Shown one piece after another: positions 28,713 through 39,027 of a stretch of 64,000 bases of DNA (the stretch's first letter is position 1; every line of letters starts with the position of its first letter). The position numbers were made by a program, and so were the translations under genes. The notes beneath the pieces are model-generated. The model ran no database searches. It saw nothing but the letters and a program-made list of their open reading frames with translations, and was not told where the DNA came from. Source of the DNA: Oryzias latipes (lineage: Eukaryota > Chordata > Actinopteri > Beloniformes > Adrianichthyidae); the NCBI RefSeq assembly GCF_002234675.1, contig NC_019868.2, positions 25,744,293 to 25,808,292 on the forward strand, given 5' to 3'.

Positions 28713-29016
28713 GTTCTATTGTGTTAGTAATTATTGTTTTGTGAATAAAAGCCACAGACTTTTATCTCCACTCCAACTCATGATTAATATGTTGTTTTTT
28801 TTTAATAGCAGAGCTACGAGTGATCTGAATGCCTTTTTGTTAATAATACTTTAAAATCTGCAAAAAGAGGAAATTGTTGGATGAATATAGCAGATCTTTA
28901 TTTGACCTTTAATTTGTAAAACTTCAGACTAACCCAGGGGTCGGGAACCTTTTTGGCCAAGAGAGCCATAAACGCCACATATTTTTAATTGTAATTTTGA
29001 AAGAGCCATACAATAA

Positions 29017-29362
29017 TGTGGTGTCTCTTTCCCACACTGAGGCACGGAGACTTAACCTCTTTTAAGGTTCTTTATTCTGGTTACTGCTGACCGCAACAAA
29101 CGCCGTAAAATTAATTCAGCAACTCCTGAATCTCTCCCGCTGAGACGAGAGCGCGTCTCCCAACTTTATATTCCCTCACTGCCGCGTCAGCCCTCCCATT
29201 TCCCTTATTCGGCCCATAGCTGAACTCCATTGGTCCAAACTACCTAACAACAGAATGAGCGACAGAACTGAGGGCCAATCAGATCTCTGCTTGATGCGTT
29301 CATTGAACTCCAGAACTTATAACGCGGCCCAACAGCCACCCAGCCCAACTCAGTCCGCGACA
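29017..29362 (-). mobile_element. Solo LTR of a different retroelement, 346 bp
   Basis: Read on the minus strand it runs TGTCGCGG...ACCACA with LTR-style signals in order: two CCAAT boxes (about 29278 and 29235), a TATA box (ATATAAAG, about 29171-29164) and AATAAA (29076-29071). Flanks are ATAA (left) and ATAT (right), a 4-bp duplication with one mismatch. Its sequence is unrelated to the neighbouring gypsy LTR. Identity as an LTR is inferred from structure only. Confidence 0.65.
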
Positions 29363-29366
29363 ATAT

Positions 29367-29617
29367 TGTGGCGTTTCAATGAATGCAGACGCTGGTTTCA
29401 CCATAAACTCCTCATTTATTCCGAACACTCGGTTACTGTCGGCCGTAACCACGCCGTACAAAAACAGGGTCAGCCTCCCCAACTAAAAACGAGCTTCCCT
29501 CCTAGTCTCGCGGCTCTTCCTCCCCTCTCCCGCCACGCCCACTGTTCTCCATAATCAACAGAGCAATTTAGCATCTAATAAAACATTAACGAATGAACAG
29601 AACACGGGGATGCTACA
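29367..29617 (-). repeat. 3' LTR of the gypsy element (251 bp)
   Basis: Element-strand sequence starts TGTAGCATCCCC and ends AACGCCACA, with AATAAA inside (GGAATAAATGAGG). It is identical to the other LTR at 34525-34775. Confidence 0.95.
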
Positions 29618-29632
29618 CTGTCTCCCCCTTAC
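29618..29632 (-). other. Polypurine tract of the gypsy element
   Basis: GTAAGGGGGAGACAG on the element strand directly precedes the 3' LTR, the expected place for the plus-strand primer. It overlaps the end of the pol frame. Confidence 0.7.
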
Positions 29633-32600
29633 AAAGTCCCTCGTCCCGAGGGGCCGCAGAAAAAGTCCTCGAGGTGGCCTGGAGGCTTTCTCTGTCTCTG
29701 AGGCCTCCTTGGAGTGAGAGTTTGGGGTTGTGCTCGTGTTTCTGGAACCTCCAGCTGAGGAGCAGGGGTAGAGTCCAGGGAAGGGGCAGAAAGAGAAGGT
29801 TGTAGAAGGGGGCAAGAATGTACGTCGGATGGGGGTGTCACATTTCTTGGAGGATGTTTTGGGGGTCCAGAAAACTGCTGAGGTTGAGCATCACCTCTAT
29901 AAGGGGCAAGCCGGTCCAGGTGGAGAACCACCCGTCTTCCCCTAGGTGGGAGTCGGACCCTATATACTACCTCACCCAGCACCTCCAACACTTCACAAGG
30001 CCCAACCCAGTGGCAGTCAAGTTTGGGGCACCTACCCTTCCTCCGTTTAGGACTGTACACCCACACTAGGTCCCCAGCTTTAAAGTCTCTTCCTCTGGCC
30101 CTCATGTCATAGTTCCGTTTCTGTCGTACACCCGCTTTCTGTAGCTGATCACGAGCAAATGCATGGGCAGAGTCCATCCGGTCCTGGAGTCTCCTGGCAT
30201 ATTCCGGTCCTGGTGGAACTGCTGGTGTGTCTGGGGTTTTACCAAAAGCCATCTCGGCTGGTGTCCGTAGCTCTCGTCCCAACATCAGCAGAGCAGGAGT
30301 GCACAATGTAGAATCCTGCACAGCAGACCTGTAGGCCAAAAGAACAAGGGGTAAATGGCAGTCCCAATCCCGTTGGTGTTCGGCTGTGAGGATGGCAAGT
30401 TGTTTTGCCAACGTTTTGTTGAACCGTTCGACCAATCCATCGCTCTGGGGATGCAAAGGTGTGGTCCGTGTCTTTTGTATGCCCAGCTGCTTACACATAG
30501 CACCAAATACTGCAGACTCAAAATTTCTGCCTTGATCGCTGTGGATGATCTCCGGTGTTCCAAATCTGGCAAACATCCCAGCCACCAAAGCATCTGCTAC
30601 AGTCTCTGCTTCCTGGTCTGGTATGGCATATGCCTCGGGCCATTTTGTAAAATAGTCCATGGCTACGAGAACGTAGCGGTTGCCGTGGTCTGTGCGGGGA
30701 AAGGGGCCCATAATGTCCACAGCTACCCTCTCCATTGGGGCGCCCACAGCCAACTGCTGGAGCTGGGCACGTGACTGATCTGGCGGGCCCTTGTATGCTG
30801 TACAGAGATCGCAGCGACGGCAAAAGTCTTCGACATCCCTCCTCAACCGGCCCCAATAAAACCCTTGTCGGAGTCGTCGAAGAGTTTTTGAAATTCCGAA
30901 ATGGCCGGCTCCTGTAGTTCCGTGACAGGTTTTTAGAACAGATTGTTTCAGGGAACTGGGGACCACAATCTGCCACCTCTCCTCCCCTGTTGCTGGTTCC
31001 TTCCAGGCTCTCTGAAGCACCCCGTCCTTCAATCGTAGGGCCCCGAACTTTTCTAACAGTCCTTTGGTGGTCGGTGAACACCCAGCTACCTCCTCCCACT
31101 TTGGTTTCTGCCCAGCCTCCGCCCACCGCAGCACAGGTTTCAGGTCAACATCCTGTTCCTGTTGTGCTCTCCATTCAAGGGGGCTGACGAGTTGTATTGC
31201 CCTGCAGATCGGGTCATCACGGTTGTCCACGGGGCCCAGCTCCTCAACGCAGAGCTCTGTTTCCCGGGTCTCCCTTTTTTCACAGTATCCGCACCCAAGA
31301 GGGCCACAGGGCCGCCGGGACATGGCATCAGCGTTGGTATGGTGAGCTCCTGCTCTGTACTCCACTTTGAAGGTGTACGGTGCCAACTCCTCCAGCCAAC
31401 GTGCAATCTGTCCTTCTGGCTCCTTGAAGGACATCAACCATTGAAGTGCTGAGTGGTCAGTACGAACAGTGAACGGTAGTCCACACAGGTAATACTTGAA
31501 GTGGCTAAATGCTCTCACAATGGCAAGGAGTTCTCTGCGCGTCACACAGTAGCGCCTCTCTGCTTTGTTGAAAGTACGACTGAAGTACGCCACCACTCTC
31601 TCCCCTTCCGATCCAACTTGGCTCAGCACTGCCCCCATTCCTACCTCGCTGGCATCTGTATCCAGAATGAATGGAAGGTTGGGGTCCGGGGGATTAAGAA
31701 TAGGAGACTCTGTCAAGGCTTTCTTTAAAGAGCCAAAGGCCTGCTCGCACTCTGGTGTCCAGGCAAAATCCTTGTCTTTTCTCTGTAGGCCGAACAAAGG
31801 TGCAGCTATACAAGAGAAGCCCCGCACGAAACGCCTGTAGTAGGAAGCTAGGCCGATGAAACTCTTCAGTTCTTTTAGATTGGTGGGGGTTGGCCAGTCT
31901 CTCACTGCTTGCACTTTCTCCTCCAGTGTGCTGATGCCATCTCCACCAATCCTGTGCCCCAGAAACTCAAGCTCTCCCTTCATAAAGCAACATTTGTCAG
32001 GGTGGAGCTTCAGACCAGCTGCTGCTATTCTCCGTAGAACCCGCCGCAGAGACCCCAAAGCTGTCTCAAAGGAGCCCCCGTGGACCAGAATGTCGTCCAA
32101 ATATATCAGACATTCCTGTCGAGGGGTGTCGGCCAGCACCTTTTCCATTAAACGTTCGAAGGTGGCCGGAGCATTGCACAGGCCAAACGGCAGAACACGA
32201 AACTGCCAAAGCCCCCTCCCTGTGCAAAAAGCAGTCTTTGGTTTGGCTTCAGGGCTGAGGGGCACCTGCCAGTATCCACTCCGTAAGTCCAAGGAGGAGA
32301 ACCAGGAAGAACCGGACACCAAGTCCAAAGACTCATCAATGCGGGGTAATGGATATGAGTCCTTTCTAGTCACACTGTTCAGTGGCCTGTAGTCCACACA
32401 GAACCTCATTTTTGAGCTCTTCTTTTTGTTAACCATCACCACTCCCGAGGCCCAGGGACTGTCAGACGGCTCAATTATGCCAGCCCTCAGCATCTCACCA
32501 ATTGCATCATCAGCAGCTACTTGGTGTGCGAATGGGAGGCGGCGGGGGCGTGTCCTGATGGGCCGTGCATCACCAGTGTGGATTTCATGTTGGACCAGGT

Positions 32601-33489
32601 GTGTCAAGCCAACTTCTTCTTCAGACAGAGCAAAAATGTCCTTGAATTCTAACAACACCTGCCACAGTTCCTCCTGCTGCCCAGGGTCTAAGTTATCACA
32701 GCTGCGTTCCCATACCTTTCTTAATTCAGTCAACCTGTCCAACTTGTCAACAGAAGGCTGTCGGGTTGAGGCGGGAGGCTGTGCAACCGCCGGGGGCTGT
32801 GGGTGGTGAGGAAGCGGAAAGTTTTGAAGTGGGGGGTCTAACCGATGGTGTGCTCCTCTCACCTTAGCAGCAGGCAGTTGCGGTCTGGGTACCTGTGAAG
32901 AATGCACCATTGGGATTGTGGGGCCCCTGGGAAAGGCCAGCGTGTTATTTCCCAGATCCAGCACGCAGCTGGCAGCCCGCAGAAAGTCCAGTCCCAATAT
33001 GCAGGGGTCCTGCACTGCTGCAACCCACACCTTAAAGTCCACAGAAAATTCTCCAATCTGTATGGCCACTGTCCCTTTCCCCAACATAGGAGCGAGCTCA
33101 CCGGTTACAGTCCGCAGTTTCACGATTGTAGGTTCCAGCTGTGTTCCCGCAGGAACCAGGTCAGGTCTCAAAAGTGTAGCTGTGGAGCCGCTGTCAATAA
33201 GAGCTATACAAGGGGTCCCGGCCAGGGCGACAGGTATGTGACAAAAATCTCCTTTATGAGTCCAGCCCACCACCCTCAGTGACTCTGTATCGTCATCTGT
33301 CTTTGGCCACAGTGAAGCCCCGCTCCAGCTGTTCGGCTGGGTTTCAACCTGGGGAAATGAGGCAGTGGGGGACACAGAGGTTGGGGCCTGTGTCGTCCCA
33401 TCTACACAGGCCCGGAGTCGTTTCCCTGAACACCAGCCCGTTTTGGGCACCGCACGCTGATATGGCCAGGTTGGCCGCACACCCAGCAA
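29629..33489 (-). CDS. pol: Gypsy pol polyprotein frame (PR-RT-RNaseH-IN)
   Basis: An uninterrupted frame of 1286 codons. Aspartic protease motif DSG in IALIDSGSTATLL (about residue 98). Reverse transcriptase with the YLDD catalytic box (32103-32092, about residue 462). RNase H DTDASEVGMGAVL (about residue 607). Integrase with an HHCC zinc-binding region, then a D-D-35-E core: D in VAVDIMG, D in IHSDQG and E in DGLVERF, with exactly 35 residues between the last two. A GPY/F-like module (HWVGPCEVLEV) follows near the C-terminus. Every catalytic residue that I can check is intact. The frame overlaps the end of gag in the -1 register and probably lacks its own start, so the listed start is only the upper end of the open frame. 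Confidence 0.93.
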   Translation of the reverse strand: MLGVRPTWPYQRAVPKTGWCSGKRLRACVDGTTQAPTSVSPTASFPQVETQPNSWSGASLWPKTDDDTESLRVVGWTHKGDFCHIPVALAGTPCIALIDSGSTATLLRPDLVPAGTQLEPTIVKLRTVTGELAPMLGKGTVAIQIGEFSVDFKVWVAAVQDPCILGLDFLRAASCVLDLGNNTLAFPRGPTIPMVHSSQVPRPQLPAAKVRGAHHRLDPPLQNFPLPHHPQPPAVAQPPASTRQPSVDKLDRLTELRKVWERSCDNLDPGQQEELWQVLLEFKDIFALSEEEVGLTHLVQHEIHTGDARPIRTRPRRLPFAHQVAADDAIGEMLRAGIIEPSDSPWASGVVMVNKKKSSKMRFCVDYRPLNSVTRKDSYPLPRIDESLDLVSGSSWFSSLDLRSGYWQVPLSPEAKPKTAFCTGRGLWQFRVLPFGLCNAPATFERLMEKVLADTPRQECLIYLDDILVHGGSFETALGSLRRVLRRIAAAGLKLHPDKCCFMKGELEFLGHRIGGDGISTLEEKVQAVRDWPTPTNLKELKSFIGLASYYRRFVRGFSCIAAPLFGLQRKDKDFAWTPECEQAFGSLKKALTESPILNPPDPNLPFILDTDASEVGMGAVLSQVGSEGERVVAYFSRTFNKAERRYCVTRRELLAIVRAFSHFKYYLCGLPFTVRTDHSALQWLMSFKEPEGQIARWLEELAPYTFKVEYRAGAHHTNADAMSRRPCGPLGCGYCEKRETRETELCVEELGPVDNRDDPICRAIQLVSPLEWRAQQEQDVDLKPVLRWAEAGQKPKWEEVAGCSPTTKGLLEKFGALRLKDGVLQRAWKEPATGEERWQIVVPSSLKQSVLKTCHGTTGAGHFGISKTLRRLRQGFYWGRLRRDVEDFCRRCDLCTAYKGPPDQSRAQLQQLAVGAPMERVAVDIMGPFPRTDHGNRYVLVAMDYFTKWPEAYAIPDQEAETVADALVAGMFARFGTPEIIHSDQGRNFESAVFGAMCKQLGIQKTRTTPLHPQSDGLVERFNKTLAKQLAILTAEHQRDWDCHLPLVLLAYRSAVQDSTLCTPALLMLGRELRTPAEMAFGKTPDTPAVPPGPEYARRLQDRMDSAHAFARDQLQKAGVRQKRNYDMRARGRDFKAGDLVWVYSPKRRKGRCPKLDCHWVGPCEVLEVLGEVVYRVRLPPRGRRVVLHLDRLAPYRGDAQPQQFSGPPKHPPRNVTPPSDVHSCPLLQPSLSAPSLDSTPAPQLEVPETRAQPQTLTPRRPQRQRKPPGHLEDFFCGPSGRGTL

Positions 33490-34409
33490 ACGGGTGGGTC
33501 CCGGCGAGCGCGAGCGCCAGTGCGCGGTGGTTGCACGGCCATAGCTCGGATCAGTTCAGTCAATTCATCCGCCCATGCTGGCTTTTCTTGGCTTGAGTCT
33601 GCGTGTACCACAGTCCTTACGACTGGACCGCTGCCAGCGGAGTCGTTCTCTGTTGCTGCTGCTCCAACCATCTCACGTTCCAGGGCTAGCTCCAGAGCCT
33701 CCTGCAGGCTGGAGGGATGTGCCAGTTGTGTCTGAATCCGCAGCTCTCTGGGGCTTATGGCTCTGATGAACTGATCTCTGGCTAGTTCACTCTGCACATC
33801 AGCAGGCATGTGGGCATATGCTCTCCTTGTTAGGGTTTCAATGTCATTGGCCAGTACGCGGAGCGGCTCACCGTCATGTCTTAATCTGTTTGCCAACTCC
33901 GAACGAAGGACACTGGGTCTGCAACACTGTCCAAACCGCCGCTGTAGAGCACTGACCAGAGCTTTATAGTCACCCCTTTCTGCAGGGCTGAGCAGCAGCA
34001 GGCATGTTAATGCTTCATCTGTGAGGCAAATGGCCAGCTGTAGAGCTTTAACATCTTCTGACCAGCCTGCAGCATGCGCTAAAAGTTCAAACTGGGCATG
34101 GAAAGCCTCCCAATCCGCTTTGCCGGAGTATTTCGGAGTTTTCACCTGGAATTGGGCTGGCCGGGCGCCGCCATCTTTGTTTACATTCGGCTTGACGTCA
34201 CTGTCCGCGGGCTTTTTCGCGCCGGCTCTGGCTGCCTCGCTGAAGCCGGCATCAGCAGCCATCTCCCTTGCTGTTTGTCTCAGACGGGCTACATGCTCCG
34301 CAGCGTGGCTCAATCCTACCAGATGTCCAGGCAGACCAGCGCGATCATCGTGCGTCATCTCCTCCTTAATTTTGGGACGAGCGTCGGGTTTTCCTCGCGG
34401 CGTCGCCAT
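33402..34409 (-). CDS. gag: Gypsy Gag with CCHC zinc knuckle
   Basis: 335 codons from the ATG at 34409 (MATPRGKPDARP). The central part resembles a retrotransposon capsid (KYSGKADWEAFHAQFELLAH, then a helix-rich region). A single CCHC knuckle, CWVCGQPGHISVRC, with spacing C-x2-C-x4-H-x4-C, lies about 20 residues before the end. It should form the particle that packages element RNA. An open extension upstream (to 34442) lacks an ATG. The 3' end overlaps pol. Confidence 0.9.
   Translation of the reverse strand: MATPRGKPDARPKIKEEMTHDDRAGLPGHLVGLSHAAEHVARLRQTAREMAADAGFSEAARAGAKKPADSDVKPNVNKDGGARPAQFQVKTPKYSGKADWEAFHAQFELLAHAAGWSEDVKALQLAICLTDEALTCLLLLSPAERGDYKALVSALQRRFGQCCRPSVLRSELANRLRHDGEPLRVLANDIETLTRRAYAHMPADVQSELARDQFIRAISPRELRIQTQLAHPSSLQEALELALEREMVGAAATENDSAGSGPVVRTVVHADSSQEKPAWADELTELIRAMAVQPPRTGARARRDPPVCWVCGQPGHISVRCPKRAGVQGNDSGPV
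33441..33447 (-). promoter_or_regulatory. Candidate -1 ribosomal frameshift heptamer
   Basis: CCCAAAA lies in the gag register C CCA AAA, just after the zinc knuckle and within the gag/pol overlap; a -1 slip there enters the open pol frame. This is the classic X XXY YYZ pattern. A downstream stimulatory structure was not evaluated. Confidence 0.6.
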
Positions 34410-34506
34410 CTTCCCCGCTGACTGAGTTGCAATGCACGGCAAGCCCTACCAGACTAGCGGTGAGGTGAGTCAGAACTCAGAAGTTCTCCTTTTTTTGTTT
34501 GATTGC

Positions 34507-34523
34507 TTTTACTTCTGACACCA
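34507..34523 (-). other. Primer-binding site of the gypsy element
   Basis: TGGTGTCAGAAGTAAAA begins about one base inside the 5' LTR. It starts with TGG, complementary to a tRNA CCA end. I cannot name the tRNA without a comparison. Confidence 0.6.
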
Positions 34524-34524
34524 A

Positions 34525-34775
34525 TGTGGCGTTTCAATGAATGCAGACGCTGGTTTCACCATAAACTCCTCATTTATTCCGAACACTCGGTTACTGTCGG
34601 CCGTAACCACGCCGTACAAAAACAGGGTCAGCCTCCCCAACTAAAAACGAGCTTCCCTCCTAGTCTCGCGGCTCTTCCTCCCCTCTCCCGCCACGCCCAC
34701 TGTTCTCCATAATCAACAGAGCAATTTAGCATCTAATAAAACATTAACGAATGAACAGAACACGGGGATGCTACA
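34525..34775 (-). repeat. 5' LTR of the gypsy element (251 bp)
   Basis: Identical to 29367-29617. On the minus strand it drives the element; followed inward by the primer-binding site. Confidence 0.95.
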
Positions 34776-35539
34776 ATATGTTTAAAACTAAATATAAAAA
34801 TGAATATGTGTATTTGATGTAATTTCAACATTTTTAAAGTACAATAAGTCTGTGGATTATTTTTAATAACATCGTCATGCTGTTGCTAATAAATGATGAG
34901 TATTTCTCGTGGTAGTTCTGCTGATGGTCTAGTCTGGTTGATACGTGGTGAGTTTCTGCTTCATGCAGGCGTTGAGACTTTAACGTGATCTTAGGTCTGA
35001 ATGTTCTGTAGATGTGACAAAGACTGCTCACATGCAGACGTGGAGCCAAACACACACTCACACGCTGCAGTGAGTGACGGGAAGTGGGTTTTACGTTTTT
35101 ATAATCCCTGCGCGATTCACCTGCTGCCGGTCCCCACAACCCCACACCCCCACCCTCTGCTTTCTCCCTCACACATCCCGTCCCCGCAACTGAAAGAGCG
35201 CGCAGTATTAGGCACGGCAATTCACAGGTTTCCAGCTGGTACAAACTCTGAGAAAAATTAGATAATAATAAACTGATATGCGGTGCAGATTTTTCTCCCC
35301 AAGCACCGATACTACTGCGCGCCTCTGGCATCGCATCGCGCACGAGAAGGACTGGTCTAATGAAAAAAAAAAAAAAAAAAAGTATAATAAAAGATTTGTC
35401 TGCGAGCCACATGTGACCATCAAAAGAGCCATATATGGCTTGCGAGCCATAGGTTCCCGACCCCTGGACTAACCTGTAAATCAAGAGGGTTACAATGGAA
35501 ACATGAACCAACATCAAGCTGCTGTCATCCGCAGAGACC

Positions 35540-36207
35540 GCAGAGGTTTTTAAGAAGAGGCTCAAAACCAACTTTTTTAATTTCACTTTTAGTTGATCTT
35601 ATCTGCTTATTTATTCTATAAGTTTTAGTATATTTTTTCTTATCTATTTAATTTCATTATATGCATTTAATCTTGTTCTCAATTTTATGTTTTTATATTC
35701 AGCTTATGTCTTTAATTTTAGCATCTTATCGTGATTTTACAGTGTTTCTTGTGGGGATCTTTTATGCCAGGGCTTTGCCTGCTTGGTCAGTGGTTGTTGC
35801 CGCGGTTGTTGCCCTTGCTGGGGCAGCTGGAGTTTCACATTGCAGCCTCACGGCTGTCAATTGGACCCCTTTGCTGTCTTGGTCTGGGTGCGCACTGTGG
35901 CGATGTTCCTACAGTCGAGCTGGTTCCTGGTATAAAGAGATTCCCAAATACTGTTTCCTTACAACAGAGCCAAGCCTTAAATTTCTTTTAGAAGTTACTT
36001 TTTTCAGTTTTCATTGTATTTGGGGTCACGGGTCGCATGTTTTAATGGAGGGAAGTGGGAGGGGTGAAGGGTGGGTTGGGTGTTTATTGTAATATTGCGT
36101 GTGGTTTTTTAAAAATTTGTTGTAAATGTTAAAGCGCCTCGAGTTGCGCAATGTATGAGAAAGGCTTTTATTTTTTAATAAATAAAGTTTAATTTGATTT
36201 GATTTCA
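35540..36207 (+). mobile_element. 3' end of a LINE-like retrotransposon
   Basis: Begins with a piece reading FKKRLKTNFF in one frame, like the C-terminal end of fish CR1/L2/Rex-type ORF2. It continues through a non-coding 3' UTR to AATAAATAAAGTTTAATTTG and a TTTGATTTGATT tail. 5'-truncated; no reverse transcriptase part is present. Confidence 0.5.
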
Positions 36208-37172
36208 CCGAGCCGCTAAAAGATTCCTGCTTTAACATAATTGCTGTGACGTCTGATGATCTGTTTTTTCTTCTCACAGCGGCTCACATCTGCTCCAGTG
36301 TGCTTTTCTAATTTTATTAGCACTACCAATGTTTTGATTTTGGGTCTGGATTTCAAAATAAAGGTTTTGAATTCATGTATTGTACAGGTTTCTCCCATTT
36401 CTGACAATGTACTTCCTGCCTTCCGAGGATTTAACAATCTAGGAATTAAATAAAATTGACTGTGAACTGGGACTCTAAGAGGAGTTTATTTTAATGCAGA
36501 CTGGTTAACGCTGGTTTACGGAGAATAAATGCTGCATGACCAAATCCATCCGTTTATCTGCAGAGTTAATCTTTATTTTCATGTGTTTGATGTGGTTGAG
36601 GTCCATTTATGGCACACAACATTTAATAACTATATGCTTATGAGAAAACAATAATTTCAGTGCAAAAACAATCAAACCTGTATTGGGTATTTAAAAAAGC
36701 TTTAAAGCTTAGTGATATTTCATGGATTCAGAGCAGATTAAAATGAGGGGCTCTTTCAGTTTGCGTTTAAGCGTGATGCTTTTATCACAGCCTTTGTCTG
36801 TTGTTACTGTTTATGCCAGGTTTTCTGGACATTATGTCCAAATATCTCTTAATTCATAGAACAGGGAACATTGGCAATGAAAGCAAACTGAAGTGGGGAT
36901 TCAAGGCTGAGTAATGACTCAATCATTCCTCTCCATGTTACTGAAGGTCAACCTTTGGGACTAAATACATCTCTTTTGAAGGGTTTACTGAAGCCACACC
37001 GAATAAATGCCATCACCGCTGTGGTGGATCATTTTAAACTTCCTTTCAGGACTAAACAGCAGAACGCTTTTTTGGTAATTGACTGTAATGTCTTGCTTTT
37101 TTGTAAACCTTCTGCATGCTTTGCAGATTAAAACAAAATTTAATTCGTCATTTTTAATTTGATTTCATCTGC
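36208..37172. other. Intergenic DNA, nothing recognised
   Basis: About 1 kb of A/T-rich unique-looking sequence without a supported gene or repeat. Confidence 0.4.
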
Positions 37173-37297
37173 AGCCCTTCGACAGACCAGCGACCTGTTC
37201 TCGGTGCACCTCGCCTTCGCCCAACAGCAGCTTGGATAGGCTCCAGCAACCCCATGACCCCCGAAAGAGATTTAGCGGGTTTGGAAAATGGATGGAT
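37173..37297 (+). repeat. Family D 3' fragment
   Basis: Contains CAGACCAGCGACCTGTTCTC, CTTCGCCCAA, TGGATAGGCTCCAGCAACCC and a tail of GGATGGATG. This is the 3' half of a very common teleost interspersed repeat; another copy is at 41448-41552. Confidence 0.7.
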
Positions 37298-37805
37298 GTT
37301 GTTTGCCTTACATTTAGTATGTGTGTTTTAGTTTGAAGAAGTATTTTCCATGTATCTCCTTTTGTCCTACAAGTGTTTCAAAATAAGGATCCAGTCTGAA
37401 TTCCCATAATAAATAATTTTTCAATTTTTCCTGTTCTCCATGAACCCGTTGACAAACATGGGTCAGAGGATAGGGGGAGACTCTGAAGCTAGAGGAGATC
37501 CTTACATTGGTAACATTTGACTCAGCCATACATGAACTGATGAGGACTCCCCCTGTATGGACCAGTTGTCATTGTGTTTGAACCCGGGTCGGTATATGAC
37601 AGAGGTCTGCAATCTCTAAAGCTAAAAGAGCCTTTTTTCCCATTTCACTGGAATACACTTTAATTATGTTTTTGTAGCCATTGAGTCATTAATTTATAAA
37701 ATGTAATCTTTTAAATATTTACAGTACTTGAATTATAAATATTTTAGTTTGCTATATATAACAACTTTAACTTTTTTACCTTGGACAGCAGCACATACAA
37801 GTTCC

Positions 37806-38316
37806 TGTCATGGTGCCTCTGGCAGCTCTCCTCTTCCTCCCCTCTCTGCTTGGTTCCTGATTCAACTCAGCTGTTTCCACTCTCCTCATTGTGCGTCCAG
37901 ACCTACTTAAGGAGATCCAGAACCAGTATTCATCACCAGTTTGTTGCCCCAGATGGTGCATAGTCTGGTCGTCTAGTATTTCTAGGTTATGTGTTTTTTT
38001 GCTCTTGTCTTATTTAACTTCTGCCTTGTTGTCAGGATTACATTACCACGAGTTGAAGCCTGAGTCTCCAGACTACCCGAGCATCTTACACCACGGAGTC
38101 AACCTGCCACGCCACGAAGCTTCGCCGAACCTCCAATCACGTCACGAGCCATAGCAGAACCTCTAGCCTCGCCGCAAGCCATCATCCAACTTCAAGCTCT
38201 GCCACAACTCCAACCCCACCCGATAATAATAAACTCCATCACTTACCTCAAAACTTACCTGAGTCTTCCTTCCGGGTTCCAGCATCTGGGTCTGTCTAGT
38301 CTAGCAAGTCATGACA
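37806..38316 (+). mobile_element. Solo LTR, 511 bp, TSD GTTCC
   Basis: TGTCATGGTGCC...AAGTCATGACA with GTTCC at 37801-37805 and 38317-38321. The 3' part (AATAATAAACTCC, TCTTCCTTCCGGGTTCCAGC) is homologous to the reverse complement of the LTR at 51011-51488, so the two are one family in opposite orientations. Confidence 0.88.
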
Positions 38317-38639
38317 GTTCCTTTCACAATAAAACACACCCAGTCTCAAATAAGATCTTCTTGCTGCAGCACATTTACTTGAATTAAAAATGTATGAAAA
38401 CCAATTCTAACATGACATTTTCTAACATGAGAATAAATTGACACTACTGTGCAGCATAGATTAGAATATGCGTTTAACTCAAACTAATTTAACATCGCAT
38501 GATTCTTCAGAGCCTCAGGTTGCTGACTGCTGGTAAATGAGAACTTGACAGAGTCAGTTTGACGTTTGCCAAAGTTAATGACTTACTTCCTGCTCCAGTG
38601 AAATGAAGGGAATTTAGTTGACGATTATCAGTAAGCAGG

Positions 38640-39027
38640 GATTGGTCCAAATCAATCTGAGTCCAAGTGAGCTTGGTTGAAGTCCACACCCCCATGACTT
38701 GAAAACAGACTACACAAAATCTGTCAAACTATTTCAACGTTGGACGTGGGGGTCAGCAGGGACCACATACTTTTATTAAGGCCAGTTATTAAAGTGGATA
38801 AGTTGCATTACAGAACATGTATCCTGAAAAAATATTGGGATTAGCAAAAACATATTAAAACAGTTTGCAGAGCAAGAGTGGTTTTTCTGACATGTAGAAT
38901 GACTAACAGCTGTTTATGTCTCCATAGAAGTCTTTGGGATTTTGGTTTCTTGGAGCCAGCAGGGACTTCCTGTTTGGAACACAAAGGGGGAGGGGCAACT
39001 CATTCCAGTTCTCGTATACAGTCAGTG
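38640..39027. repeat. Family B partial copy
   Basis: Matches the right half of the fold-back element at 2337-3330, for example a CAACGTTGGACGTGGGGGTC segment and the end box TTGGAGCCAGCAGGGACTTC. Confidence 0.65.

Larger units (their letters stand above)
29367..34775 (-). mobile_element. Full-length Ty3/gypsy LTR retrotransposon
   Basis: 5409 bp, transcribed on the minus strand: LTR - gag - pol - LTR. The two 251-bp LTRs look identical base for base; both genes are open throughout, and ATAT flanks both ends (29363-29366, 34776-34779). Pol order is protease, reverse transcriptase, RNase H, integrase, typical of Ty3/gypsy. No envelope frame is seen. It sits inside the hAT element, right against the solo LTR. 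These features mark a very recent insertion; activity is not shown. Confidence 0.95.
28935..35466. mobile_element. Non-autonomous hAT element, split by LTR insertions
   Basis: Terminal inverted repeats CAGGGGTCGGGAACCT (left) and the inverse ending GTTCCCGACCCCTG (right). A perfect 8-bp target duplication GACTAACC lies at 28927-28934 and 35467-35474, diagnostic of hAT. AGAGCCAT words recur near both ends, as hAT subterminal repeats do. Without the two nested LTR insertions it is roughly 0.8 kb (about 1.1 kb with the solo LTR). No hAT transposase is encoded, so it would have needed one in trans. Confidence 0.9.

Noticed and set aside
28180..28755. Overlapping open frames on both strands
   Set aside because: They fall on the solo LTR at 28310-28712, which explains the sequence.
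29255..29554. Open frames repeated at 34503-34712
   Set aside because: They are LTR sequence, identical in the two LTRs, not genes.
34834..35586. 250-codon minus-strand frame
   Set aside because: It spans the hAT right end and a long A tract and runs past the target duplication; composition is low-complexity and no transposase motif appears.
37590..37660. TCTGCAATCTCTAAAGCTAA / AAGAGCC stretch resembling a hAT end
   Set aside because: Too short, and no partner terminus or 8-bp duplication was found.
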